From contig NZ_GG657757.1 in the NCBI RefSeq assembly GCF_000158955.1, positions 7,775,732 through 7,839,731 on the forward strand: a DNA stretch of 64,000 nt, read 5' to 3'. The notes beneath the pieces were generated by a model, which was given only the letters and a program-made list of their open reading frames with translations, made no database searches and was not told the DNA's origin. The DNA is from Streptomyces viridochromogenes DSM 40736 (lineage in GTDB: Bacteria > Actinomycetota > Actinomycetes > Streptomycetales > Streptomycetaceae). A program made the translations under genes and the position numbers. This document shows positions 8,479 through 17,501 of this stretch, piece by piece (position 1 is the first letter of the stretch; each line of letters opens with the position of its first letter).

Positions 8479-11097
8479 GTGCGTACCGGACGCCTCAGAA
8501 ACCGGACCGCGTTACTGCTCGCCGCGCTCCTCGCCCTCACCGGCCTGACCGTGGCACCCGCCCTGGCGGACGACCCCGAGGAGATCCACGGCCTCAAGGG
8601 GGAGTACTACACCCAGTCCGCCCCCGGCGCCTTCGACTTCCACACCCTCAAGGCGACGACCTTCGACCAGTACCTCGACTTCGACAACCTGGAGCCGCGC
8701 CTGAACTTCACCACCGGCCGGTCGGACGACGTCAGCGTCCGCTGGACCGGCAGGATCGTCCCCGAGAAGACCGGCGCCCACACCTTCTCGATCATCGGCG
8801 ACAACGGCTTCCGCCTGTGGATCGACGGAGAGCTCGCCATCGACCACTGGGTGGACGACTGGGACCGTGAACAGAGCGCCCGGCCCGTCGAGCTGACCGC
8901 CGGCCAGGCCTACGACATCAAGGTCGAGTACTTCGAGCACTACGGCGGCTCCAACCTCCACCTGCGCTGGACCCAGCCCGGCGGCGGCAAGGAGCCCGTA
9001 CCGCAGTCGGCCTTCCGCCTCCCCGCCGGCTTCGACTACGACGGGGCCCTCGCGGCCACCGTCCAGTCCACCGGCCGCACCCTGAAGCTCGACTTCGCAC
9101 AGGCCCTCGCCGCACCCCCGGCGGGTTTCACCGACCACCTCAAGGCCGTGATCGGCGGCGCCGAGTGGCCCCTGGGTGAGGCACGTCCGGACCCGTCCGA
9201 CCCCACGTCCCTCCTGGTCGCCCTCGACGAACCCGTCGTCGGCAACAAGACCGGCACGGCCCGCGGCACGGCGGACATCCGCTACGACGGCCGAGGCGGC
9301 CTCTCCGATACCGACGGCAACGTTGTCAAGGAGTTCCTGAGCAGCGGCTCCAACCACTCGACGTACCAGCTGCGCACCCGCTGGGCCGACGAGGTCGGAC
9401 CCGGCAACGCCCACCCGGAGTACCCGCGCCCGCAGCTGACCCGGGACGCCTGGCAGAGCCTCAACGGCCGCTGGCAGTTCGCCGCCGCCCAGCCGGGCGA
9501 GCAGCCGCCCGTCGGCAGGACGCTGAAGGAGCGCATCCTCGTCCCGTACCCGGTGGAGTCCCAGCTCTCCGGCGTCGAACGGCACGAGGACCGCATGTGG
9601 TACCGCCGCACCTTCACGGTCCCGGCCGACTGGCACATCGGCTCCGGCAAGCGGCTCAAACTCAACTTCGGCGCCGTCGACTGGCGCTCCGAGGTCTACG
9701 TCAACGGCACGAAGGTCGCCACGCACGAGGGCGGCTACGACAAGTTCGCCGCCGACGTCACGGACGCGCTGAAGCCCGGCCGCACCCAGGAACTGATCGT
9801 CGGTGTGTACGACCCGACCGACGCGGCGTCCGGCGAGAACCCGCCGCTCGGCAAGCAGCGCCTCGACCCGAGCGGCATCTGGTACACCCCGTCCTCCGGC
9901 ATCTGGCAGACGGTCTGGATGGAGCCGGTGGCCCGCGATCACGTGGACTCCCTCAAGCTCACGCCGGACGTGGCGGGCGAGAAGCTGACCGTGGAGGCCC
10001 GGGGCGTCCGGGACGGCGTACCGGTCACGGCGACCGCGTACGACGGCCGGCGCAAGGTGGCCACGGCTAGCGGCCGCACCGGCCGTCCCCTGACCCTGAC
10101 CGTCCACGACCCGCACCTGTGGTCGCCCGACGACCCCTTCCTCTACCGCCTGGAGGTGAAGGCCGGCGCCGACCGGGTCGGCAGCTACTTCGGGATGCGC
10201 TCCATCGCCGTCGAGAAGGTCGACGGCGTGCCGCGCACCGTCCTCAACGGCAAGCCGGTCTTCATGATGGCCACCCTCGACCAGGGCTTCTGGCCGGACG
10301 GCCTGCACACCGCGCCCACCGACGAGGCCCTCGCCTACGACCTGAAGGCGCACAAGCGGCTCGGCTTCAACGCGGTCCGCAAGCACATCAAGGTCGAGCC
10401 GGACCGCTGGTTCTACTGGGCCGACCGGCTGGGTCTGCTGGTGTGGCAGGACATGCCGGCGATGACGGCCGGGGTGAACCCGAGCACCGCCTCCCGCGCC
10501 CGATACGAGCGTGAGATGAAGGAGATGATCGACGAGCACATCAGCAGCCCCTCGGTCGTCATGTGGGTGACCTTCAACGAGGGCTGGGGCCAGTACGACG
10601 TCGGCCGGGTGGCCGAACAGGCCAAGGCCTGGGACCCCACCCGGCTGGTCAACGGCCAGTCCGGCCTCAACCTCGGCGCCGACGGCGGCACCGGCGACAT
10701 CATGGACGAGCACGGCTATCCCAGCCCGGCCCTGCCGCCCCGCCCCGACGGCGAGCGCGCCCTGGTCAGCGGCGAGTACGGCGGCCTGGGGCTGGCGGTG
10801 CCCGGCCATGCCTGGTCGGTGCAGCAGTCGTACGTCGACGTCGACCCGGCCACCTACACCGAGGACTACCTGACGAAGCTGGACGAGGTCCGGGCGCTGG
10901 CCTGCGAGGGCGGCAACGGCGCCGTGTACACCCAGATCGCGGACGTCGAGGGCGAGCTGAACGGCTTCCTCACCTACGACCGGGCCGTGCTGAAACCGGA
11001 CACGGCCCGGCTGAAGTCCGCCCACGAGGCGTTGATCCGTGACGCCTCCCGGGTGACTCCCACGGGGTGCCCGGCGCCGCAACCTGTGTTGGACTGA
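8479..11097 (+). CDS. Secreted glycoside hydrolase family 2 protein with PA14 domain
   Basis: The 872-residue protein has a signal peptide (residues 1-30, ending near APALA). A PA14 carbohydrate-binding domain follows at about 35-165 (GLKGEYYTQ, SDDVSVRWTG, FRLWIDGELAIDHW, NLHLRWTQPGG). From about 310 onward it is a GH2 protein with jelly-roll sugar-binding, immunoglobulin-like and TIM-barrel domains. VTFNEGWGQYD holds the acid/base Glu and VSGEYGGLG probably the nucleophile. It should hydrolyse a beta-linked sugar outside the cell; the exact substrate is not readable. GGAGG sits five bases before the GTG start. A LacI-type operator in the leader suggests substrate induction. Confidence 0.9.
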   Translation: MRTGRLRNRTALLLAALLALTGLTVAPALADDPEEIHGLKGEYYTQSAPGAFDFHTLKATTFDQYLDFDNLEPRLNFTTGRSDDVSVRWTGRIVPEKTGAHTFSIIGDNGFRLWIDGELAIDHWVDDWDREQSARPVELTAGQAYDIKVEYFEHYGGSNLHLRWTQPGGGKEPVPQSAFRLPAGFDYDGALAATVQSTGRTLKLDFAQALAAPPAGFTDHLKAVIGGAEWPLGEARPDPSDPTSLLVALDEPVVGNKTGTARGTADIRYDGRGGLSDTDGNVVKEFLSSGSNHSTYQLRTRWADEVGPGNAHPEYPRPQLTRDAWQSLNGRWQFAAAQPGEQPPVGRTLKERILVPYPVESQLSGVERHEDRMWYRRTFTVPADWHIGSGKRLKLNFGAVDWRSEVYVNGTKVATHEGGYDKFAADVTDALKPGRTQELIVGVYDPTDAASGENPPLGKQRLDPSGIWYTPSSGIWQTVWMEPVARDHVDSLKLTPDVAGEKLTVEARGVRDGVPVTATAYDGRRKVATASGRTGRPLTLTVHDPHLWSPDDPFLYRLEVKAGADRVGSYFGMRSIAVEKVDGVPRTVLNGKPVFMMATLDQGFWPDGLHTAPTDEALAYDLKAHKRLGFNAVRKHIKVEPDRWFYWADRLGLLVWQDMPAMTAGVNPSTASRARYEREMKEMIDEHISSPSVVMWVTFNEGWGQYDVGRVAEQAKAWDPTRLVNGQSGLNLGADGGTGDIMDEHGYPSPALPPRPDGERALVSGEYGGLGLAVPGHAWSVQQSYVDVDPATYTEDYLTKLDEVRALACEGGNGAVYTQIADVEGELNGFLTYDRAVLKPDTARLKSAHEALIRDASRVTPTGCPAPQPVLD

Positions 11098-11112
11098 TCA
11101 CACATGCACCAT

Positions 11113-11143
11113 AAGTCCCGCCCCTCTCGTGGGGGCGGGACTT
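11113..11143 (+). terminator. Strong hairpin terminator after the GH2 gene
   Basis: AAGTCCCGCCCC pairs perfectly with GGGGCGGGACTT around a 7-base loop, giving a 12-base-pair stem 15 bases after the GH2 stop codon. Confidence 0.85.
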
Positions 11144-11241
11144 AATCTGCTGTTAACTGTATGTAGCGTGATCGTACTTGACCGTAATCGGCGTAGGGCG
11201 ATTGACTGCTGGCCCACCCGTCGTCGACGCGAGGCAAGCCC

Positions 11242-12585
11242 TTGACTGCTGACCTGCTCGCTCCTCTCGACCTGGCGTTCTGGAACATCGAGTCCGCGGA
11301 ACACCCGATGCACCTCGGCGCGCTCGGGATCTTCACCGCCCACTCGCCGGCCGCCGGCGCCCATGCGGCGGACCTGCTCGCGGCCCGTGCCGCCGGCGTG
11401 CCCGGCCTGCGCATGCGCATCCGTGACGTGTGGCAGCCACTCGCCGCCGCCCTGCGCCGGCCGCTCGCCTTCGGCGGCGCGGCCCGCGAGCCCGACCCGG
11501 ACTTCGACCCCCTGAACCACGTGCGGCTGCACGCCCCGACCGCCGACTTCCACGAGGTGGCGGGCCGGCTCATGGAGCGCCCGCTGGAGCGCGGACGGCC
11601 TCCGTGGGAGGCCCACGTGGTGCCGGGCGAGGACGGCGTCTCCTACGCGGTGCTGTTCAAGTTCCACCACGCCCTGGCCGACGGGCTGCGGGCCCTGACC
11701 CTCGCCGCCGGCGTCCTGGACCCCATGGACCTGCCGACCCCACGGCCCCGCCCCGCCGAGCCCGCCCGCCCGCTGCTGCCCGACGTGCGCGAGCTCCCGG
11801 GCCTGGTGCGCGGTGCCCTCTCCGACGTGGGCCGGGCCCTGGACATCGGCGCCTCCGTCGCCCGCTCCTCCCTCGACGCGCGCTCCAGCCCCGCGCTCAC
11901 CTGCGAGCCGAGCGGCACCCGCCGCACCGCCGGAGTACTCCTCGACCTCGACGACGTGCACCGCGTCCGCAAGACCGTCGGCGGCACCGTCAACGACGTC
12001 CTGATCGCGGTCGTCGCGGGCGCCCTGCGCCGCTGGCTCGACGAGCGCGGCGACGGCAGCGAGGAGGTCGCGCCCCGCGCCCTGATCCCTGTCTCCAAGC
12101 GCCGCCCGCGCACCGCCTACCCGCAGGGCAACCGGCTCTCCGGCTACCTGATACGGCTTCCGGTGGACGACCCGGACCCGCTGGCCCGTCTCGCCGCGGT
12201 CCGCACCGCCATGGACCGCAACAAGGACGCCGGCCCCAACCGGGGCGCGGGCGCCGTCGCGCTGCTCGCCGACCACGTCCCGGCGCTCGGCCACCGGCTC
12301 GGCGGACCCCTGGTCGGCCAGGCGGCCCGGCTCTGGTTCGACATCCTGGTCACCAGCGTGCCGCTGCCCAGCCTCGGCCTGAGGCTCGGCGGCAACCCGC
12401 TCACCGCCGTCTTCCCCTTCGCCCCGCTCGCCCCCGGCCACTCACTGGCCGTGGCGGTCTCGACGTACCGGGGGAGTGTCCACTACGGCCTCGTGGCCGA
12501 CGGCAGAGCCGTGCCGGACCTCGACCGGCTCGCCGCCGCCTTCTTCGAGGAGGTGCGGACGCTGAGTGCGGCCTGCCGTTCCTGA
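11242..12585 (+). CDS. Wax ester synthase/diacylglycerol acyltransferase (WS/DGAT)
   Basis: The enzyme should acylate diacylglycerol (or fatty alcohols) with acyl-CoA to make storage triacylglycerol. The N terminus LLAPLDLAFWNIESAEHPMH is typical. The catalytic HHxxxDG motif is present (KFHHALADGLRA), as is the later conserved ND motif (VNDVLIAVVAGALRRWL). The 447-residue length is standard. The TTG start follows GAGGCAAG and coincides with the start of family similarity. The gene stands alone between a strong terminator and an SDR gene. From memory it corresponds to the main WS/DGAT of S. coelicolor (SCO0958). Confidence 0.9.
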   Translation: MTADLLAPLDLAFWNIESAEHPMHLGALGIFTAHSPAAGAHAADLLAARAAGVPGLRMRIRDVWQPLAAALRRPLAFGGAAREPDPDFDPLNHVRLHAPTADFHEVAGRLMERPLERGRPPWEAHVVPGEDGVSYAVLFKFHHALADGLRALTLAAGVLDPMDLPTPRPRPAEPARPLLPDVRELPGLVRGALSDVGRALDIGASVARSSLDARSSPALTCEPSGTRRTAGVLLDLDDVHRVRKTVGGTVNDVLIAVVAGALRRWLDERGDGSEEVAPRALIPVSKRRPRTAYPQGNRLSGYLIRLPVDDPDPLARLAAVRTAMDRNKDAGPNRGAGAVALLADHVPALGHRLGGPLVGQAARLWFDILVTSVPLPSLGLRLGGNPLTAVFPFAPLAPGHSLAVAVSTYRGSVHYGLVADGRAVPDLDRLAAAFFEEVRTLSAACRS

Positions 12586-12690
12586 ATCGAGCGGGTTTGG
12601 CGGTGCGGCCGGGCACTGAAGTAAAATCCGCCCTTCGAATGCGGGCGCGACCGGCGCGCCGCGACGGCAGAGCAGGGAACGACAGCGGCG

Positions 12691-14193
12691 ATGACGGTGA
12701 CACAGGACGGCCCGCAGGCCATGGACGAGGCGAGCGGGCTCTCGTACGGACCCGGCATCGACCCGGAGCGCCTGGCCGTCTGCCTCAGCGTGCTCGAGGA
12801 ACTCGACAAGCTGGAGGTCGACCACCCGGACGCCATCGCCGTGCGCCGGGCCACCGCGGGCGTCTACCGCACGGTCAAGCAGCGCCGCCGCCAGGAGCGC
12901 CGGGCCGCCAAGACCGCCCACGACAAGGCGGTCACGGAGGCCACGGCGACGGGGTCGGCCCAGCGCATCGACGACGAGACCGAGGGCCTGCTGCCGTCGT
13001 CGAACACCGATGAGGGCAGGATCGCGGGGATACTCCAGCGCCCGCGCTCCTGCTACACCTGCAAGACCCGGTACGTGGAAGTCGACTACTTCTACCACCA
13101 GCTCTGTCCGGACTGCGCCCGCGTGAACCGCGAGAAGCGCGACGTCCGCGCCGACCTCACCGGCAAGCGCGCCCTGCTCACCGGCGGCCGCGCCAAGATC
13201 GGCATGTACATCGCGCTGCGGCTGCTGCGCGACGGTGCGCACACCACGATCACCACCCGGTTCCCCAAGGACGCCATCCGCCGTTTCAAGGCCATGGACG
13301 ACTCGGCGGACTGGATGCACCGCCTGGAGGTCGTCGGTATCGACCTGCGCGACCCGGCCCAGGCCGTGGCGCTCGCCGAGCAGGTCGCCGAGGCGGGCCC
13401 GCTCGACATCCTCGTCAACAACGCGACCCAGACCGTACGCCGGCTGCCGTCCGCCTACGCCGCCCTGGTCGAGGGCGAGAGCGCCCCGCTGCCCGCGGGA
13501 GAGCTGCCCGCCCACCACGTCATCGGCGCCTTCAACTCCGGCGCGGTCGACGGCCTGGCCGCCCTGCCCCTCGGCACCAGCGGGCTCGACGCCCAGAAGG
13601 TCGCCGACCTGGCCCTGGTCGCGGGCAACGCCAGCGTCGAGCGGCACCTCGACGGCACGGCCATCGACGCGGGCGGCCTGGTCCCCGACGTCGTCGACTC
13701 CAACACCTGGGTCCAGACGATCGACCAGATCTCCCCGGTGGAGCTGCTGGAGACGCAGCTCTGCAACTACACGTCGCCGTTCATCCTGATCAGCGCGTTG
13801 CGCCCGGCCATGGCCGTGGCCGCGAAGAAGGCGGAGAGCGGGCGCGCGTACGTCGTGAACGTCTCGGCGATGGAGGGGGTCTTCGGGCGCGGTTACAAGG
13901 GTGCCGGGCATCCCAACACGAACGCCGCGAAGGCCGCGATGAACATGGTGACGCGCACCAGTGCGCAGGAGATGTTCCAGACCGACGGGATCCTGATGAC
14001 CTCGGTCGACACGGGGTGGATCACGGACGAGCGGCCTCACTACGACAAGCTGCGGCTTGCCGACGCGGGGTTCCATGCGCCGCTGGACCTGGTCGACGGG
14101 GCGGCGCGGGTGTATGACCCGATCGTCCGGGGGGAGGCCGGGGAGGATCTGTACGGGGTGTTCTTGAAGGATTACGCGCCCGGGAAGTGGTAG
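12691..14193 (+). CDS. SDR-family oxidoreductase-like protein with N-terminal Cys4 zinc motif
   Basis: The 500-residue protein has a charged helical N terminus (residues 1-110). A probable zinc site follows (CYTCKTRY...LCPDCARV, about 115-145). A Rossmann domain begins near 152 (KRALLTGGRAKIGMYIALRLL, then DILVNNATQTVRRLP). It is much longer than ordinary SDRs because of the N-terminal part and a ~100-residue insert between the NNA motif and the active-site region. The usual YxxxK becomes TNAAK (HPNTNAAKAAMN), so the catalytic Tyr seems replaced while Ser (NVSAMEG) and Lys remain. It may bind NAD(P) with altered or no dehydrogenase activity. No neighbour suggests a substrate. Confidence 0.8.
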   Translation: MTVTQDGPQAMDEASGLSYGPGIDPERLAVCLSVLEELDKLEVDHPDAIAVRRATAGVYRTVKQRRRQERRAAKTAHDKAVTEATATGSAQRIDDETEGLLPSSNTDEGRIAGILQRPRSCYTCKTRYVEVDYFYHQLCPDCARVNREKRDVRADLTGKRALLTGGRAKIGMYIALRLLRDGAHTTITTRFPKDAIRRFKAMDDSADWMHRLEVVGIDLRDPAQAVALAEQVAEAGPLDILVNNATQTVRRLPSAYAALVEGESAPLPAGELPAHHVIGAFNSGAVDGLAALPLGTSGLDAQKVADLALVAGNASVERHLDGTAIDAGGLVPDVVDSNTWVQTIDQISPVELLETQLCNYTSPFILISALRPAMAVAAKKAESGRAYVVNVSAMEGVFGRGYKGAGHPNTNAAKAAMNMVTRTSAQEMFQTDGILMTSVDTGWITDERPHYDKLRLADAGFHAPLDLVDGAARVYDPIVRGEAGEDLYGVFLKDYAPGKW

Positions 14194-14200
14194 GGGCTTC

Positions 14201-14272
14201 GGGTGCGGGTTGAGTGTGGTTGCTCGCACCCACGCGGCGGAGCCGCACCTCTACACGGTCCCGCGCCCCTGA
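14201..14272. repeat. Streptomyces intergenic repeat family 2, copy 1
   Basis: This copy carries the family's outer parts (GTGCGGGT...GTGTGGTTG...CTCGC and ...CCCGCGCCCCTGAAGG) with an extra hairpin-forming middle (CGCGGCGGAGCCGC). Related copies are at 50005-50052 and 54481-54534. It runs into the end of the minus-strand SDR gene, whose last residues it encodes. Confidence 0.7.
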
Positions 14273-15033
14273 AGGGTCGGGGTACGCGCTGCCCTTACGC
14301 GGGTGCCGCCGTCTACCACCAGGTCTGCTCCCGTCACCCACTCCGCCGCGTCCGAGGCGAGCCATAGGACGGCTCGTGCGATGTCCTCCGGCTCGCCGAT
14401 CCGGCCGAGCGGCAGGGCCGCCGACACCTCTGATTCGGTCGGTTCCCACACGAACCGGGCCATCTCTGTGCGTACCAGGCCGGGGGAGACGGAGTTCACC
14501 CGGACCCGGGGTCCCAGCTCGCCCGCGAGCTGCTGGGTCAGGTGGAGCAGCGCCGCCTTGCTCGTGCCGTAGGCGCCCACGTTCGGGCCGACGTGTGCGG
14601 CGCCCTCCGTGCACACGTTGATCACCGTGCCGCCGTGCTCCGACATCCAGGCACGCCAGGCGCACTGCGCGAGCCTGAGGGGTGCCTCGACGTTGATCAC
14701 GAAGGCCGTGCGCCAGTCTCCGGGGTCGGCCTCCATCAGCGGCCCGTACGGCTGGTTCGTCGCCGCGTTGTTGACCAGGATGTCGAGGCGGCCGAACTCG
14801 CGCAGGGCCAGGTCGGTCAGGCGGCGGGGGTGGCCGGGGTCGGCGACGTCGCCGGCGAGGCCGACGCCGCCCAGTTCCGCGGCGGTGCGCCGCACCTCGT
14901 CGGCGTCCCGCGCGGTGACGCACACCAGCGCCCCTGCCGACGCGAGGGCCTGAGCGACCGCGCGTCCGATGCCGCGTGTGGCGCCCGTGATCACGGCGGC
15001 TCTGCCCTGAAGTCCGTACGGTGCCGGTGTCAT
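14251..15033 (-). CDS. Classical SDR-family oxidoreductase
   Basis: This is a 260-residue NAD(P)-dependent short-chain dehydrogenase. It has the cofactor motif TGATRGIG near residue 17, NNAATN near 89, and the active-site pair YGTSK (VGAYGTSKAALLHLTQQLA). SPGLVRTEMARF and the final VTGADLVVDGG are typical of the 3-oxoacyl-ACP-reductase-like branch. The substrate is unknown. Its last residues (LQGRGTV) are encoded by a dispersed repeat, so the original C terminus was probably slightly different. It converges on the zinc-motif SDR gene. Confidence 0.88.
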   Translation of the reverse strand: MTPAPYGLQGRAAVITGATRGIGRAVAQALASAGALVCVTARDADEVRRTAAELGGVGLAGDVADPGHPRRLTDLALREFGRLDILVNNAATNQPYGPLMEADPGDWRTAFVINVEAPLRLAQCAWRAWMSEHGGTVINVCTEGAAHVGPNVGAYGTSKAALLHLTQQLAGELGPRVRVNSVSPGLVRTEMARFVWEPTESEVSAALPLGRIGEPEDIARAVLWLASDAAEWVTGADLVVDGGTRVRAARTPTLQGRGTV

Positions 15034-15058
15034 CGGCGTACCGTCTCATGACGAGCCG

Positions 15059-15232
15059 TCAGTCGACAGCCCCGCGACGGGAGTTGCGGGCCGCCGGCCG
15101 TTCCAGGACCGTGCGCCAGTCCTCCAGGACCCCGGCGTCGAACCCGGCCGTGCGGCCCTCCTCGGCCGCCAAGCGCAGGGTGAGGAGGTCGTCGTCGCTG
15201 CGCGATCGGCTCGAAAACGTCGCCGTGGGCAT
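15059..15232 (-). CDS. Possible small hypothetical protein
   Basis: A 57-codon frame starts at the ATG at 15232, and a longer version could start at 15340. The predicted peptide is charged, with a plausible helix (DDDLLTLRLAAEEGRTAGFD), but no clear ribosome site precedes it. I do not recognise it; it may be spurious. Confidence 0.35.
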   Translation of the reverse strand: MPTATFSSRSRSDDDLLTLRLAAEEGRTAGFDAGVLEDWRTVLERPAARNSRRGAVD

Positions 15233-15572
15233 ACGCCGATCGGGTGATCCGCGAAAGGGACTCAGAGTGACGAATCGGTTCCTAAACCCGGGGTGAACAC
15301 CAGATGACGCGCGATTGTTACCGCTCGTTTTCAGCCCCATCGAGCGGTGGCCTGCTCATTTGGTTAATCTGAGGCAGGCGGACAGCAGCACGGGTCCTAC
15401 CCACACCCAGGGTCCGTCATGGGACAAGCCGGTTCACCACTGCCTGCGCTCCCGCGAGTTACCGGCGCCACCGCGTCCGAACTGCATTTGGCATCAGAAG
15501 CCCCCGTGGGCGTCAGGCGCAGCAGGACCGGCGCACACGTCCCGAGGGTGACCGACACATAAGGAGTGCGCG
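15233..15572. other. Intergenic region upstream of the 57-residue protein
   Basis: About 340 bases with less GC than the surroundings around 15290-15380. It should hold the promoter for the small gene at 15573; I see no clear operator or hairpin. Confidence 0.35.
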
Positions 15573-15746
15573 GTGACACCGGAGAAGACGAATCGCGAGC
15601 AACGCCCCAAGGAACGCACCGAGGGCAAGGGCCGCCGGTCCGACAAGCTCGGCAGCCTCGATGTGTGGGCCCGGTCGGCCCCGATCCGCCTCGCGGGTTA
15701 CGAGGAGGACCTCGCCGAGCCCCACATCCTGCCCAGCGTCGACTGA
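15573..15746 (+). CDS. Small conserved-looking protein of 57 residues
   Basis: A GTG at 15573 with AAGGAG at 15561-15566 starts a 57-residue protein. The N-terminal half is Lys/Arg/Glu-rich (EKTNREQRPKERTEGKGRR). The second half is WARSAPIRLAGYEEDLAEPH followed by ILPSVD, which does not look random. It has no membrane segment or cysteine. The good ribosome site, codon usage and position just before the GNAT gene support a real gene. I recall similar short Streptomyces proteins of unknown function but cannot name the family. Confidence 0.8.
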   Translation: MTPEKTNREQRPKERTEGKGRRSDKLGSLDVWARSAPIRLAGYEEDLAEPHILPSVD

Positions 15747-15800
15747 CGGGGGCGGCCCCTTCGCGATCGCCGAACGCATGGGCGTGCCAGACTCGCACCC

Positions 15801-16283
15801 ATGCTGATCAGGGAAGCAACGGCTGACGACTGGACTCGCATCTGGCCGTTCTGGCGCCGCATCGTCGCCGCGGGCGAGACCTACGCCTGGGACCCGGGCA
15901 CCTCCGAGGAGGAGGCCCGGGTTCTGTGGATGAACCCGGCGAAACGCGTCTACGTCGTCGAGGACGACAACGCCACCGTCGTCGCCTCCGCCTACCTCAC
16001 CCCCAACTACGGTGGCCCCGCCTCTGGCATCGCCAACGCCGGCTTCATGGTCGACCCCGGCCGGGGCGGCCGCGGCTACGGCCGGGCCCTCGCCGAACAC
16101 CTCCTGACCGAAGCCGGGGCGGCCGGCTACCGCGGCATGGTGTTCAACGCCGTGGTCGAGACCAACCCGGCCGTGAAACTGTGGACCTCCCTGGGCTTCA
16201 CGATCCTCGGCACGGTGCCCGACGCGTTCGAGCATCCCCGACACGGCCTCGTGGGGCTGCACATCATGTACCGGGCGCTCTAG
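15801..16283 (+). CDS. GNAT-family N-acetyltransferase
   Basis: A 160-residue acetyl-CoA-dependent acyltransferase. It begins IREATADDW, contains the acetyl-CoA-binding loop region VDPGRGGRGYGRALAEHLL (R/QxxGxG/A motif), and ends with the common NPAVKLWTSLGFTILGTVP. The sequence is closest in style to phosphinothricin- or amino-acid-acetylating GNATs, but the substrate is not determinable. It is followed 17 bases later by a second, different GNAT gene, so the two are probably co-transcribed. Confidence 0.88.
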   Translation: MLIREATADDWTRIWPFWRRIVAAGETYAWDPGTSEEEARVLWMNPAKRVYVVEDDNATVVASAYLTPNYGGPASGIANAGFMVDPGRGGRGYGRALAEHLLTEAGAAGYRGMVFNAVVETNPAVKLWTSLGFTILGTVPDAFEHPRHGLVGLHIMYRAL

Positions 16284-16299
16284 AGCATCGGGAGGGTTC

Positions 16300-16905
16300 A
16301 TGGCCGGCTTCGCGACCAGACCTCTGGAAGCGGCCACCTGGCCGGACTTCGCCGACCTCGTCGAGCGGCACAAGGGTGTGTGGGGCGGCTGCTGGTGCAT
16401 GGCCTTCCACGCCGAGGGCGTGGGCCGCGCCAGGACCCCGGAGCAGAACCGCTCCGAGAAGGAGGCCCGGGTCCGCCAGGGCCGCGCACACGCCGCCCTC
16501 GTCTACGACGGCCCGGACTGCGTCGGCTGGTGCCAGTTCGGGCCGCCCTCCGAACTGCCCCGCATCAAACACCGGCGGGCCTACGACAAGGACGTCGGCA
16601 CCCCTCCGGACTGGCGGATCACCTGCTTCTTCGCCGACCGGGCCCACCGCCGCAGGGGCGTGGCCGCCGCCGCCCTCGAAGGCGCCCTCCAGGAGATCGC
16701 GCGGCTCGGCGGCGGCGATGTGGAGGGCTACCCCGAGGATGCCGAGGGCCGGTCGGTCTCCGCGTCCTTCCTCTACAGCGGCACGGTGGCGCTGTTCCAG
16801 CGGCAGGGCTTCGAGCGGGTCCGGCGCCTCGGCAAGAACCACTGGGTGGTCGCCCGGACGGTTTTGCCGGCGGCCGTCAGGGACGGACGTACGGGCGGGT
16901 CATGA
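16300..16905 (+). CDS. GNAT-family N-acetyltransferase, second type
   Basis: A 201-residue protein with GNAT elements: FADRAHRRRGVAAAALEGAL is the acetyl-CoA loop and helix, and YSGTVALFQRQGFERVRRLG is the C-terminal GNAT signature. The N-terminal GVWGGCWCMAFH is unusually Cys/Trp-rich. GGGAGGG sits just upstream of the ATG. It has no close similarity to the preceding GNAT apart from the fold. The last 29 bases overlap the end of the convergent VOC gene. Substrate unknown. Confidence 0.85.
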   Translation: MAGFATRPLEAATWPDFADLVERHKGVWGGCWCMAFHAEGVGRARTPEQNRSEKEARVRQGRAHAALVYDGPDCVGWCQFGPPSELPRIKHRRAYDKDVGTPPDWRITCFFADRAHRRRGVAAAALEGALQEIARLGGGDVEGYPEDAEGRSVSASFLYSGTVALFQRQGFERVRRLGKNHWVVARTVLPAAVRDGRTGGS

Positions 16906-17296
16906 TCTCCATGTTGTGGCCGTCGGGGTCGTCGAAGTAGGCGCCGCGACCGCCGAAGAGGTCGTTGACCCGGCCGGGGTCGGTGTGGGCCGGGTCGGCG
17001 TAGTAGGTGACCCCCAGCGTCTCCAGGCGGGCGATCATGGTGTCGAACTGGTCCTCGGGCACCAGGAACGCGTAGTGCTGCGACTGGACCGGCTCGTCGC
17101 GCTTCTCGTAGTAGTCGAGGGTCACACCGTTGCCCAGGTCGACCGGGAGGAACGGGCCGAAGGGGGCGCCCACCTCCAGGCCCAGGACGGCCGCCAGGAA
17201 CTCGGCGGACAGGCGGCGGTCCGAGGCGAGGACAGCGGTGTGGTTCAGGTGGGCGACCGTCGTGGGCGGTTCGGGCGCGTGCTGTGCGTGGGACAT
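16877..17296 (-). CDS. VOC-superfamily (glyoxalase/bleomycin-resistance-like) protein
   Basis: A 139-residue metal-site protein of the vicinal-oxygen-chelate fold, made of two beta-alpha-beta modules. HLNHTAVLASDRRLSAEFLA gives the first ligand region, HYAFLVPEDQFD the middle one, and YFDDPDGHNMEIMTRPY the final Glu ligand. Such proteins act as glyoxalases, dioxygenases or binding proteins; nothing here selects among these. The ATG at 17296 has GGAGAC about ten bases upstream. Confidence 0.88.
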   Translation of the reverse strand: MSHAQHAPEPPTTVAHLNHTAVLASDRRLSAEFLAAVLGLEVGAPFGPFLPVDLGNGVTLDYYEKRDEPVQSQHYAFLVPEDQFDTMIARLETLGVTYYADPAHTDPGRVNDLFGGRGAYFDDPDGHNMEIMTRPYVRP

Positions 17297-17501
17297 GCGT
17301 GGGTGCGTCTCCAGTCTTGGGATCCGTGTGCCGCGCCGCGGTGGCGCGAGGGGAGGGGGACACGGAGACGGGAGGCGGGGCTCGTGCCCTCTCCGGCTCT
17401 CGGCGGAGCCTGCGCGGGGTCGCCCCCGCCGCGCTCACGCCGAGGCCGGGCGCCTCACTCGTGCATGGCCTACGGCCGACCCGGCAGTCACCCGGCCGAC
17501 C

